Made by a program: the position numbers and the translations under genes. The notes below the pieces were generated by a model. The model searched no databases. It had not been told where the DNA came from and worked only from the letters and a program-made list of their open reading frames with translations. 64,000 nucleotides of DNA from Aptenodytes patagonicus (Eukaryota; Chordata; Aves; Sphenisciformes; Spheniscidae), in NCBI RefSeq assembly GCF_965638725.1, contig NW_027472023.1:434001-498000 (forward strand), read 5' to 3'. Each line of letters starts with the position of its first letter. The stretch's first letter is position 1. Shown one piece after another: positions 30,723 through 41,669 of the stretch.

Positions 30723-33070
30723 CTGCACAAATGCTTCAGGCTGCAGGTGGAAAGCCACCGCAAGCTGGGGCAGCTGGAGAGAGCCCCGGCGTGTGTGGTG
30801 CAGTGGCTGGCCGCGCTGCAGGGCCGGATCAGGGAGCTGCTGGCAGAGCCCGTCTCCCTCTGCGTCAGAGTCAAAACGGATGCTGTGAAACAGGGGGCCG
30901 AGGAGTTACGGTTACAGTAAGACCTGGAAGGCTGCCCGGTGCATGGAGGGTGGATGTCTTGAGAGCTGCGGTTCCCAAGCTGGTAAAATGAATCATAGAA
31001 TCGTAGAATCGTTAAGGTTGGAAAAGACCTCTAAGATCATCAAGTCCAACCATCGACCCAACACCACCATGCCCACTAAACCATGTCCCTAAGCGCCTCA
31101 TCTACACGTCTTTTAAATACTTCCAGGGATGGTGACTCCACCACTTCCCTGGGCAGCCTGTTCCAATGTTTCACCACTCTTTCAGTAAAGACATTTTTCC
31201 TCACGTCCAATCTAAACCTCCCCTGGCACAACTTGAGGCCGTTTCCTCTCGTCCTATCACTTGTTCCTTGGGAGAAGAGACCGACCCCACCTCGCTACAA
31301 CCTCCTTTCAGGTGGTTGTAGAGAGCGATGAGGTCTCCCCTCAGCCTCCTCTTCTCCAGGCTAAACAGCCCCAGCTCCCTCAGCCGCTCCTCATCAGACT
31401 TGTTCTCCAGACCCCTCACCAGCCTCGTTGCCCTTCTCTGGACACGCTCCAGCACCTCAACGTCCTTCTTGTAGTGAGGGGCCCAAAACTGAACACAGTA
31501 TTCGAGGTGTGGCCTCACCAGTGCCGAGTACAGGGGCACCATCACTTCCCTAATGAGGACATTTCTCCCTGTGAGGTGTGCCCGGCTCCACTGTGCTCTG
31601 TGCAGAGCCCCCTCCCCCCCCGTTACAGCTCCCGTTTCCCCCAGGACCCTGAAGGAAGGCTTGGAGGGGCACAGCCTGGACGCGGAGACCTTGGTGACCG
31701 TCCTTTTTGCGGAGCTGAAGGCCTACAAGACCGTCCGAGCCGACACGGGGCAGGAACACTACAACGTCCTCCGCGACCTGCTGGAGATCTGCTCGGAGGA
31801 GAGCGGCCGCCTGCATGAGCAAGCTATCAGCTTGACAGAGCTGGCCCAGGTCTTGTGCTACCACAGCTACGCCCAGCAGACGGACTGGTGGGTGGACGCT
31901 GGGATCACCTCCCTGTGTCCCTGAAGGTCCCCAAGGAGCATTTGAGGGTCCTCAGGGGCAGTTTTAAGGATCTGGAGTGTTATTGCTCTGGCTGTTTGCT
32001 CTATTTGGGGTCCTGTGGTGTGTCTGTCCTTCCCCTTAAGATGCTCCAGGGGTTTTGAGGGCAGAAGGCTGTTTCTAATCCCTGTCTCTGGCAGCTCCTC
32101 CCTGGACTCGGTCCAGGAAGCCTTGCGGCTGCTGGAGTTGGTGCCCAGGAGTGTCCAGAACCGGGACCGGCTCCTTGATGACCAGGCGCAGGCTCTGCTT
32201 TGGCTCTACATCTGCACCCTGGAGTCCAAGCTGGAGAAGGTGGGTGGGGGCAGTGGAGGGTGGCTGTGGGATGCCAAAATGGGTCCCAGTGTGGAAACGC
32301 CATGGGGCTCCATGCACGTGTTGGGTGCTCTCCTCAGCCTTGCTGGCAAGGCTCAGCTCTGCACTGGGGCGACCAAAAGCCACCCAGACCCCGCTGGAAA
32401 CCCCGTGGTGTCTCTTAATGTGCGTCGCCGCTGCCTTCTCCCCGGCTGCAGAGCATAGAAAGGGTCCAGAGAGCCAAAGCTCAGGGGCTGAAGAACTTGA
32501 ACGACTTTGAGCCCAACGACCTCAACTACGAAGGCAGGCTGCTGGAGGACAGGTTCCTGTACGACGGCATCTCCTTCAACCTGGCGACAGAGACCAGTGA
32601 GGACGCTGGCAGGTTTGGGCCCTTTGCAAAGAGGCTCTCCGGGAGCGCCTGGTTTCAGGTCAGGGTGTCTCAGACCCGTGGTGTGCCCTCAGCTCTGTCC
32701 AAAAGCCTGGATGATGCCTTCGCCCTGTGGAAGCAGCTCCTGGCGACGCTGGGCGTCCCGGCCGTGCGCAGCCCCGAGCAGACTGTAGCCTCCCTGCAGC
32801 TCCTGGTAGCTCTGTACAAGCTGACGGCCAAGGTAACGCTGGCAGGGAGGTGGCCGGTGGGACAGCAGCCTCCCCAGGCCAGCAGACGTGCTGCAGGAGG
32901 AGCTGCAGACAGGGTTGACCTTCCTAGCGTCCTGCAGACCCCACCTGCCCAGCCTGGAGGTCTCCAGGGCCAGCCTGCTGCTCGCCAAAGCCATGGCTGC
33001 CATTTTCCGCCTGGCCTCCAAGCACGGTGACTCCCTGGATGGCGTCTTTGACAGCTCCTGGACCTGTCAG
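30723..33070 (+). pseudogene. ESPL1: ESPL1 (separase) middle exons with internal deletion
   Basis: Plus-strand exons with good splice sites: 30723-30916 (LHKCFRLQVESHRKLGQLER), 31645-31887 ([37 protein letters not shown]), 32095-32239 ([20 protein letters not shown]), 32452-32612 ([20 protein letters not shown]) and 32693-32832 ([20 protein letters not shown]). They match the human helical region at roughly residues 490-830 in order, and the first three joins are in phase. The next piece (~32886-33040, [20 protein letters not shown]) corresponds to a region several hundred residues further on, so a block of exons has been lost within ~55 bases. The phase at the 32612/32693 join is not resolved. 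No protease domain is present. The fragment is led by the copied promoter and ends in an inverted piece of the 5' exon. Confidence 0.82.
30992..31551 (-). mobile_element. CR1 LINE in an ESPL1 intron
   Basis: The 3' tail is at 30992 ('aatcatagaatcgtagaatc'). Minus-strand coding of the RT C-terminus follows ([35 protein letters not shown]). It is 5'-truncated at ~31551 and sits cleanly between two separase exons. Confidence 0.9.
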
Positions 33071-33458
33071 CTACCCTCCTCCTGCGGCCAGTCAGGCTCG
33101 GCCAGGACGTCCGCCCCTCTCCAGAGCACGCTGAAGCTGCTGTAGGCAATGTCCATGAAGTCCTTGGAGGGCGCCCGGCCGGGGCGGTAAGTCAGCAGCC
33201 GGGCATGGAGGAGGTCGGCCACCCTCCAGCAGGCATCGCCACTTCCCCGGCCGGCCGCGTTCCTCCACCGGTGGTAGAGGATCTTCTCCAGGTAGAGGGG
33301 AACAGGCTGCGACACAGCAGTCAGGTAGCCCTGGCACGCCTCCTCGGCCACGGCCACCAGGCTGGTGGCATGTGCCGGGCAGCCCCCGGGCTCGGCCACC
33401 TGCTCGACACAAATCTGCAGGACTCTGTCGCAGACCTGGCTTTTCCACAGCCGGGGCG
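33070..33458 (-). pseudogene. ESPL1: Inverted duplicate of the ESPL1 5' exon
   Basis: Nearly identical to 21973-22358 (minus): CRFVSSRW-side variants, LVAVAEEACQGYLTAVSQPV, PLYLEKILYHRWRNAAGRGS and SSFSVLWRGADVLAEPDWPQ. It is joined head-on to the plus-strand middle exons at ~33070, and to unrelated A-rich DNA at ~33458. Several substitutions separate it from the 22 kb copy, so it is not simply the same locus read twice. Confidence 0.8.
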
Positions 33459-33539
33459 CTTGGTCGGCGGAGTGAGGAAGGGCAGGCGGGGCCGGGGGGC
33501 CACCACCTCTGCCTGGTCTGTGGCCCCCGGCAGTGAGAA

Positions 33540-34855
33540 GAAAAGGAGTAAAAAAGGGTAATTAAAGAAAAGAGACAGAGAGAAAGAAAATAAATACACA
33601 AACAGCTAAATAAATGCTAATGAAAACGAGCCAGGGCGTGGGGGGGGCTGGCGGGCTTGAGGACATGAATTGATTGCTCCCTGTTAGTCATCGCTAATTG
33701 ATAATGAGCTCTAGACTGGGAACAAAGATGTCTTAGCGAATGTGTGCATATTCGATGATTAATTAATAATTAATTATTAATCGGTAATAACTATACCAGT
33801 AAATACCTGTGGTGGTGAATAAAAATAGTAAACACATGATAATTAATTTGTTGGATAACAATAACATTAATAAAGAGTATTGCAAAATACTAATAAATAA
33901 AATAGTTGAACTTTATCAATTGATAATTAATATTATTAATAGTAATTAAGTATTGATGATTAACTGATACTAATTCGAGTAATAAAAACTATTGATCGAT
34001 TCGATAATTTTTTATTTGTTTCTTTATTGTACACTGATAGACAATAAACAGTGTTGATCAATAGCAATGAATAATTAATAAGAAATCAAATTATTAATAA
34101 TTAATGGTCGGTTTATTAATTGTTTATTAATTTATTTATCCTATGCCCATAGATTTAGAGCACGCATCCAGACAATGAATAATAACCATACTGATAATCA
34201 ATAAAGCAAGCATTGATAAATATTAAACAGTAATTAATTAATAACCTAATAAATAACAAATAATTAACAACTTATTAATGTTTATTAATAATTTACTAGT
34301 GATACTCTTAACGTATTATTATTTATTTACTCTTCAGGCTATTAGTTAGTTAATTAATATTATTTAATGAATTATAATAAAGAGTATCACTGGATCTTGA
34401 TAAATAAATCGGTAATAAGCCATAAATTATACAAATGAACATTATTTTGTTAATTATAAATTAACTTAATGATAATGAATTACTTATTAAACTAATGATA
34501 AAAAATAATAACAAAATAGGGCTGATTATTAAAATTATTAAGTTATTAATCTAATTAATACTTACATATAAATACTTATTACTCTAATATAAATAATTGA
34601 TTAATGGTAAACTAAATGAAGATCAATTAGTGATTTATTTATTAATTTTTATTCATAATTTATTACCGAGGTATTAAATGATTGTCATTAATTAATTTTG
34701 AAATATTAATAATTTATAATTAAATTAATAATGCTCATGATTTCTTTATCAATTTTCCATTAATTTATTTAGGGTATGCAAAGAGCTAACCGATGATAAA
34801 TAAATAAGAAGAAAATAGGGTCGATTAATAGCTAGTAATAAATTATTATTCTAAT
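33540..34855. repeat. AT-rich island of TTAATAAT-type low-complexity sequence
   Basis: About 1.3 kb made almost wholly of A and T in degenerate 'attaataattaatta' words, inside a GC-rich region. 33530-33600 is a purine-rich lead-in. No open frame, no LTR ends. It may be a decayed (TTAAT)n satellite or a matrix-attachment-like stretch. Confidence 0.85.
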
Positions 34856-35915
34856 GCATAGACTCACAGAACAATTTGGGTTGGAAGGGACCTCTAAAGC
34901 TCATCTAGTCCAACCCCCCTGCCCTGGGCAGGGACATCTTCAACTGGAGCAGGTTGCTCAGAGCCCCGTCCAGCCTGACCTGGAATGTTTCCAGGGATGG
35001 GGCAGCCACCACCTCTCTGGGCGACCTGTGCCAGTGTCTCACCACCCTCAGCGTAAAAAATTTCTTCCTTAAATCTAGTCTAAATCTCCCCTCTTTTAGT
35101 GTAAAACCATTACCCCTGCTCCTATCGCTGCAGGCCCTGATAAAAGGTCTGTCCCCATCTTTCTTATCAGCCCCCTTTATATATTGAACGGCTGCAAGAA
35201 GGTCTCCCCGCAGCCTTCTCCTCTCCAGGCTGAACAACCCCAACTCTCTCAGCCTTTCTCCATAGCAGAGGTGTTCCATCCCCCTGATCATTTTCGTGAC
35301 CCTCCTCTGGACCCGCTCCAACAGGTCCGTGTCTTTCCTGTGCTGAGGACCCCAGAGCTGGACGCAGTGCTCCAGGGGGGGTCTCCCCAGAGCAGAGCAG
35401 AGGGGCAGAATCCCCTCCCTCGCCCTGCTGGCCTCGCTGCTGGTGATGCAGCCCAGGATACGACTGGCCTTCTGGGCTGCGAGCGCACGTTGCCAGCTCA
35501 TGTCCAGCTTTTCCTCCACCAGCACCCCCAAGTCCTTCTCGGCAGAGCTGCTCTCCATCCCTTCATCCCCCAGCCTGGATTGATACCGGGGGTTGCCCCA
35601 ACCCGGGTGCAGGACCTTGCACTTGGCCTTGTTGAACCTCATGAGGTTCACACGGGCCCGCTTCTGGAGCTTGTCCAGGTCCCTCTGGATGGCATCCCGT
35701 CCCTCTGGCGTGTCGACCGCACCACTCAGCTGGGTGTCATCTGCAAACTTGCTGAGGGTGCGCTCGATCCCACTGTCTATGTCATTGATGAAGATGTTAA
35801 ACAGTGCTGGTCCCAATACGGACCCCTGCGGGACGCCACTCATCACCAACCTCCATCTGGACATTGAGCCGTTGACCACTGCCCTCTGGATGCGACCGTC
35901 TAACCAATTCCATAA
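34856..35915 (-). mobile_element. CR1 LINE, 5'-truncated
   Basis: 3' end at 34856 ('gactcacagaacaatttggg'). Minus-strand RT C-terminal half is open over ~1 kb ([55 protein letters not shown]). The reading frame is unusually well kept (324 codons), suggesting a fairly recent insertion. Confidence 0.9.
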
Positions 35916-38160
35916 CCGTCTCTCTGGGCAACCTGTGCCAGTACTTGGTCACCCTCACAGTAAAAAAGTGTTTCCTGATGTTCAGGGGGAACCTCCTGTG
36001 CCTCAGTTTGTGCCCATGGCCTCTGGTCCTGGCACTGGGCACCACTGAGAAGAGCCGGGCTCGGTCCTGTTGGCACCCTCCCTTCAGGTATTGATAAGAT
36101 CCCCCCAGGGCCTTCTCTTCTCCAGGCTGAACATTCCAAGCTCCTCAGCCGTCCCTCACAGGAGAGATGTTCCAGCCCCGTCAGCATCTTTGCGGCCCTT
36201 TGCTGGACTCTCTCCAGTATGTCCGTGTCTCCCTTGTACTGGGGAGCCCAGCGCTGGACACGGCGCTCCAGGCGTGACCTCACCAGTGCTGAGGAGAGGG
36301 GAAGGATCACCCCCCTCGACCGCAACACTCCTAATGCTGCCCGGGAGACCATTAGCCGCCTTTGCCGGATCACGTAGAGCTTGGTGCCCACCAGGACCCC
36401 TGGGGCCTTTTCCACAGAGCTTTTCCAGCTGGGTGGCCCCCAGCATATGCTGGTGCCGGGGGTTGTTCCTCCCCAGGAGCAGGACTTTGCGCTTCCCCTT
36501 GTTGAACTCCGTGAGGTTCCTGTTGGCCCATTTCTCCAGCCTGTCCAGGTCCCTCCGGACGGCAGCACGACCCTCTGGCGTCTCAGCCACTCCTCCCAGC
36601 GTGGTGTCACCTGCAGACTTGCCGAGGGTTCGCCCTGCCCCATCATCCAGATCGTTAATGAAGATGTTAAAGAGGGTCGGACCCAGCACTGACCCCTGGG
36701 GTACACCGGTCGTTACTGGCCTCCAACTAGACTTTGGGCCGATGATCACCACCCTCTGGGCTTCGCTGTTCGGCCAGTTTCAATCCACCTCACTGCCTGC
36801 TCCTCCAGCCCAGACGTCAACAGCTTCTCTTGGAGGATCTTATGGGAGACATAAGGTGTCAAAGGCTTTCCTGAAGTCCAGGCAGACAATACCCACTGCT
36901 CTCTCCTTGTCCACCAGGCCAGTCATTTCATTGCAGGAGTTTATCGAGTTGGTCAAGCATGACGTCCCCTTGGTGAAGCCACGCTGATTTCTCTTGATTT
37001 TTTTTGTCGTTCATGTGCCTGGAAACGGTTTCCGGCTGCTCCATCGCCTTCCCAGGGAAGAAGGTGAGGCTGACCGGCCTGTGGTTCCCTGGGTCCTCCT
37101 TCTTGACCTGCCTGAAGATGGGGGTGGCATTCGCTTTCCTCCAGTCCTCTGGCACTTCTCCCAGTCACCGTGACCCACCGAAGATTATCGAGAGTGGCCT
37201 TGCAACGCCATCAGCCAGATCCCTCAGCCCTCGCGTGTGCATCCCACCTGTGCCCATGCACTCCTGTATGCCCAGTTCCCTTAAGTATTCCCTGCCCTGA
37301 TCCTCTTCCGCCAAGGGTACGTCTGCCTTGCTCCAGCCTTTGCCCCGGCCTCTGTGACCTGGGATCCCTGAAGGCCAGTGGGGTCGGTAGAGACGGAGGC
37401 AAAGGCGACCTTCAGTGCCTCAGCCTCTCCCACCTCCTGTGTCCCCAGGTCCCCCGCCTCCTTCAGCAGCGGGCCCCCATTTCCCCTCGCCGTCCTTCTG
37501 TCACCTGGGTGCTCACAGAAGCCCTTCTTGTTGCCTTGGACATCCCTGGCCAGGTGGAGTTCCAGCGGGGCTTTGGCTTTCCTAACCTCATCCCCGGCTG
37601 CTCGGGCGATGTCTCTCTCCCTCCCAGGTTCCCTGTCCCTGCCCCAGCCTCCGCCTCTTCCTTTCCGTGTCTGGGTTTGGCCAGGAGCTCCTGTTCACCC
37701 AGGCGGCCTCCTGGCTTTTCTGCCTGACTGCCCACTCGTTGGGACGGAGCGCTCCGGAGCGTGGAGGAGGTGATCCTTGAACATCAGCTGGCTTTCTTGG
37801 GCCCCTCTTCCCTCCATTGCCCGATCCCAGGGGACTCTTCCAAGCAGACCTTTGAAGAGGCCAGAGTCTGCTCTCCTGAAGCCCAGGGCTGTGAGCCCCC
37901 TCCTCCCCGTCCTCAGCATCCTGAACCCCACCGTCTCATGGTCGCTGCAGCCCAGGCTGCCTTTGACCCCCACATCCCCAACGAGTCCCTCCTTGTTGGT
38001 GAAGACGAGCTCCAGCAGAGCCTCTCTCCTCGCCGGCTCCTCTGTTGCTTGGAGGAGGACGTTGTCATCGATGCACTTAGGAGCCTTCTGGGCTGCTTAT
38101 GTCCTGCTGTGTCAGGACTCTGAAGTCCCACTTGCATATCTGAGGTCTCTGCCCCAACAG
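35916..38160 (-). mobile_element. Second CR1 LINE, degenerate
   Basis: It continues directly to the right of the previous element, in the same orientation. The 3' UTR is missing at the junction. RT motifs are [20 protein letters not shown] and [12 protein letters not shown] (the FADD box has decayed), then the finger region (VKKEDPGNHRPVSLT) to ~37170 and the EN-RT linker up to ~38150, with several frameshifts. 37060-37520 is close to 63200-63592. Confidence 0.85.
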
Positions 38161-38220
38161 AGGGAGGAAAGACCCCTGGACTCTGGGGGCAGATGACACT
38201 CCCCGCCCCCCCCCCCCAAG

Positions 38221-39387
38221 ACTGGGAGGCGCGGAGCTGGCCTTGATGCTGTGCCAAGTGCTGCTCAGCACCAGCCAAAACATGGTGAGGCGACCGGCGC
38301 TGCACCGGCCACGGCCCTGAGCCCCAGGTTCCCACCGGGGCTGTGATGGGGGGAGATACCCCCGCCCAGCCAGCCCCTCTGCTAACGGGCCCTTCTGTCT
38401 TCTGCAGCACCGTGTCCCAGCAGGACCCCGAGGTGGCGGCACCGGCTCTTCCCAGTGTCTCCCCAGGCTCCGGCAATGCTCAGGTAGGATGACCCCGGGG
38501 CTGGGTGGGTGGCCCCGAGGCTGGGGTGCATCAAGATGGGGGTGATCCTGGGGGCAGGGAGGGACCCTGGGAGTGGGGTGGGGGGGATGTTTGGGGGCAG
38601 GGAGGTTTTCCTGGTGAGACAGGGGACACCCTGGGAGTTGAAATTAGGGGGGGACATGATCCTGCAGGTCAGGGAGGTTGGGGGACCCTGGGGAGGTGGC
38701 AGGGAACCCTGGAAAGGTTGGGGGGGATTCCCTGGGGAGGAGGGGGCCCCCACCTGCCCTGACTGTGGGGACTCCTCCCAGGAGGAGAACGTGGTGCAAG
38801 ACTTTAGGGGGGACGAGGGCCAGGGGGACCCCAAGGTGGCGGTGCCAGCGCTTCCCAGTGTCTCCCCAGGCACCTGCCGTGCTGAGGGGGTGTGAGGGGG
38901 TGTCTTGGGGCTGCGGGTGACCCTGGGGCTGGGGGGGGGGCCTCAGAACTGGGGGGGGAAATCCTGGGGTCAGGGAGGGACTCTGGGAGTGGGGTGGGGA
39001 GACGTTTGGGGACAGGGGTGTTTCTCGGGAAGTTGGGGACACCATGTGGGGGTTGAGATTCGGGGGGGGCACCCTGGGGAGGTGGGGGTCACCGCGAGGA
39101 GGAGGGATCCCCCCGGCTGGGGATCTCGGCACAGCCATGGGCTCAGGGTCGCTCCCGCAGTGTGTGTGTCCCTGCTGCTGCACCTCCTGGGGCTGGTGGT
39201 GGAGGAGGAGCCCCTCGCCTCGGCCATGGTGGACTCGCTCTGGAGCACCCTGACCACCCTCGGCCTGGCTTCGCCACCCCCCCAGCCCACAGCCATCCCC
39301 GGGGGCAGCCGGGACCCTGACCCACCAGGGGACCAGGATGGGGACGATGGGGACACACCCACGGACACTGCACAGATCATAAAATAG
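38221..39387 (+). CDS. Exons of an unidentified gene
   Basis: Exon-like segments with splice signals: 38221-38284 (LGGAELALMLCQVLLSTSQN), 38408-38483 (TVSQQDPEVAAPALPSVSPG), ~38780-38890 (EENVVQDFRGDEGQGDPKVA) and 39161-39387 (SLLLHLLGLVVEEEPLASAM, VDSLWSTLTTLGLASPP, then an acidic tail with a stop at 39385-39387). The leucine-rich helices recall HEAT-type repeat proteins, but I do not recognise the gene. The phrase ALPSVSPG recurs in the second and third segments, so one exon may derive from the other. Phases between the pieces were not all consistent. An inverted partner of the last exon is at 41414-41651. Confidence 0.4.
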
Positions 39388-39500
39388 TTCCTGCTGCACC
39401 TTGTTGTCGGGACTCCGGGGTGCGGTGGGCCCTGGGGGGCGAGCCCCCACCCCTGCCAGCCCTTCCAAGGGGTCCCCAGGCTGCCGGACCCCCCGGTGGG
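39140..39500 (+). repeat. Left arm of an inverted repeat
   Basis: Complementary to about 41298-41655. It includes the last exon above and ~110 bases of 3' flank ('gaacctttccaaggggtccc'-type C/G-rich sequence). The spacer is ~1.8 kb. Confidence 0.75.
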
Positions 39501-39659
39501 AGCCGTGTCCTCCCGGCCGCTGGCCACGCGGTGGCAGCACCGGCCCACGGCCGGGCGGGGACAGGGTCGGGGGATGCCTGCGCCCCGCCGGGGTCTGCAG
39601 GGCTCGGGCCCCCAAACACCCCCGGGGCAGGCGGTGTCCCCAGCGTGTCCCCCTGACGG

Positions 39660-39941
39660 AGGTGGCCTGTGCCACCAATTACTATTTGATTATTAATCAT
39701 TAATATTATACCCCAATAACCGTGGGTCGAGGCATGTTAATTCCAGCGACGACTAACGGGGAGCGATCGATTCATGTCCGGCCTAAGCTCGCCCCCCTCC
39801 CCGCGCCTGCCGCCAGCAGGTTGGCCGCCCCGGGGGAGGCAGGCGGGGGACTTTAGGACCCGGCGGCGTCCCCGCCGGCTCCGTGCCCGGGCGAGAGAGG
39901 GGAGTCCCGGCGGCGCGCGGTCTCTGACCCCGGCTGCCGCG
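39660..39941. other. Boundary sequence with short AT tract
   Basis: A short AT-rich tract (39676-39712) then CpG-rich sequence; no gene recognised. Confidence 0.4.
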
Positions 39942-40530
39942 TCGCTGCCCTGCCGTGGCCCTGCCCCGGCTCCCGCCTTTTCTTCCAGTCGCTCGGTCAG
40001 TCGGTCGCTGCCCCGCCGTGCCCCTGCCCCGGCTCCCGCCTTTTCTTTCAGTCGCCCGGTCAGTCCGTCGGTCGCTCGGTCAGTCGGTCGCTGCCCCGCC
40101 GTGCCCCTGCCCCGGCTCCCGCCTGTCCTTCCAGTCGCTCGGTCAGTCAGTCAGTTACTCGGTCAGTCGGTCGGTCGCTTTGCCGTGCCCCCGGCTCCCG
40201 CCTTTCCTTCCAGTCGCTCGGTCGATCGCTCGGTCGCCCTGCCGTGCCCCCGGCTCCCGCCTTTCCTTCCAGTCGGTCGCTCGGTCAGTCGGTCGGTCGC
40301 CCTGCCGTGCCCTTGCCCCGGCTCCTGCCTTTCCTTCCAGTCGCTCGGTCAGTCGGTCGCTGCCCCGCCGTGCCCCTGCCCCGGCTCCCGCCTTTTCTTT
40401 CAGTCGCCCGGTCAGTCCGTCGGTCGCTCGGTCAGTCGGTCGCTGCCCCGCCGTGGCCCTGCCCCTGTTCCCGCCTGTCCTTCCAGTCGCTCGGTCAGTC
40501 AGTCAGTCAGTCGGTCGCTCGCCCCGCCGC
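39942..40530. repeat. VNTR of 59-87-base units with CAGT/CGGT tetranucleotide cores
   Basis: Eight units starting 'gctgccccgccgtgcccctg' and ending in runs of 'cggtcagtcggtcgct'. Units differ in how many GGTC/CAGT steps they hold. The two units at 40008-40090 and 40360-40443 are almost identical, pointing to recent unequal exchange. The open frames through it (up to 381 codons, P/R/S-rich) are by-products of the repeat. Confidence 0.85.
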
Positions 40531-41275
40531 GCGCCTGCCCGCCCCCGCCGCGGGCTGAAACCAAACGAACGCGGAGAGGGGGAAGGGAGGGGGGGAAGAA
40601 GGGTAAAACCCCCAGCCGACCCGAACGGAACTCTTCTCCGAAAAGAGCCCGCACCCCCTCCCCAGCCTACCTCTGCGCCGGGCTCCCCGCCGACCGCTCT
40701 CGCCTGCCCCCGCGCCAGCCTCCCTTCCCTGCCGCCGCCGCTGTCCCGAACGCGGGCTCGTTGCCCGGTGCGCAATGCCGATTCACACACCGCGACGAGG
40801 TATTTCCATTTCTTTATTCCAGTTTGCGCAAAGTAGGGAGCTCGGTGGTAGCCCACAAAAGACTGGCTCTCCGATTATCAAAACTTCACACTATTTATAT
40901 TCTATCTCCTATTGGTTAAATGAATCTCTCGCTTCTTACGCTGATTAGTCCGCGTGCTCAGTCTTTCTCTTCTTTTGGGTCGGAGGGTTTCTTGAGTCGG
41001 TGGTCGTGATCTCCCCCTGTCGGAATTAACTCTCCTTCACCTTTAGTTTCACGCTTCAGCTGTCGCAGCCAAATTCCTGTGGTTTTGCTGATAAAACAAG
41101 TTACCTCCTAACAGCCTGATTTATACCAGCCAGGATGCCCTGTTTGTCCAGAATGTTCCTGATCTATCTCCCTTGAGATTAGACGCCGTGCCAAGGATTT
41201 ACTTCGAACCTCACCGACCTTGAATAGTTAACAAAGCACTGGGCAAAATAATTGCACATTAATCAATGACAGCCT
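40531..41275. mobile_element. Possible LTR or other retroelement segment
   Basis: Composition changes from CpG-rich to balanced, with 'ccatttctttattccagttt' at ~40808 and a run to 'cattaatcaatgaca' at 41263. It resembles LTR leader/U3 sequence in style, but I cannot define ends or a target duplication. Confidence 0.3.
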
Positions 41276-41297
41276 CCTGCAAACTTATATCACTCCG

Positions 41298-41655
41298 GCT
41301 GGGGCCAGGGGGGTCCGGCAGCCTGGGGACCCCTTGGAAGGGCTGGCAGGGGTGGGGGCTCACCCCCCAGGGCCCACCGCACCCTGGAGACCCGACAACA
41401 AGGTGCAGCAGGAACTATTTTATGATCTGTGCAGTGTCCATGGGTGCGTCCCCATCGTCCCCATCCTGGTCCCCCGGTGGGTCAGGGTCCCGGCTGCCCC
41501 CAGGGGCAGCTGCGGGTGGGGGGGGGTCGGGGGGGTGGCGAAGCCAGGCCGAGGGTGGTCAGGGTGCTCCAGAGCAAGTCCACCATGGCCGAGGCAAGGG
41601 GCTTCTCCTCCACCGCCAGCCCCAGGAGGTGCAGCAGCAGGGACACACATGCTGG
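41298..41655 (-). pseudogene. Inverted partner of the unidentified gene's last exon
   Basis: Exon 41414-41651 on the minus strand encodes SLLLHLLGLAVEEKPLASAM and VDLLWSTLTTLGLA. It is preceded by a CAG acceptor and ends in the same IIK-stop as the plus-strand copy at 39161-39387. A deletion or frameshift lies in the acidic tail. No further exons accompany it. Confidence 0.5.
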
Positions 41656-41669
41656 GGGAATGACCCCAC

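Noticed and set aside
39774..40919. 381-codon plus-strand open frame rich in Pro, Arg and Ser
   Set aside because: It is the translation of the VNTR; another frame is equally open over the same repeat.
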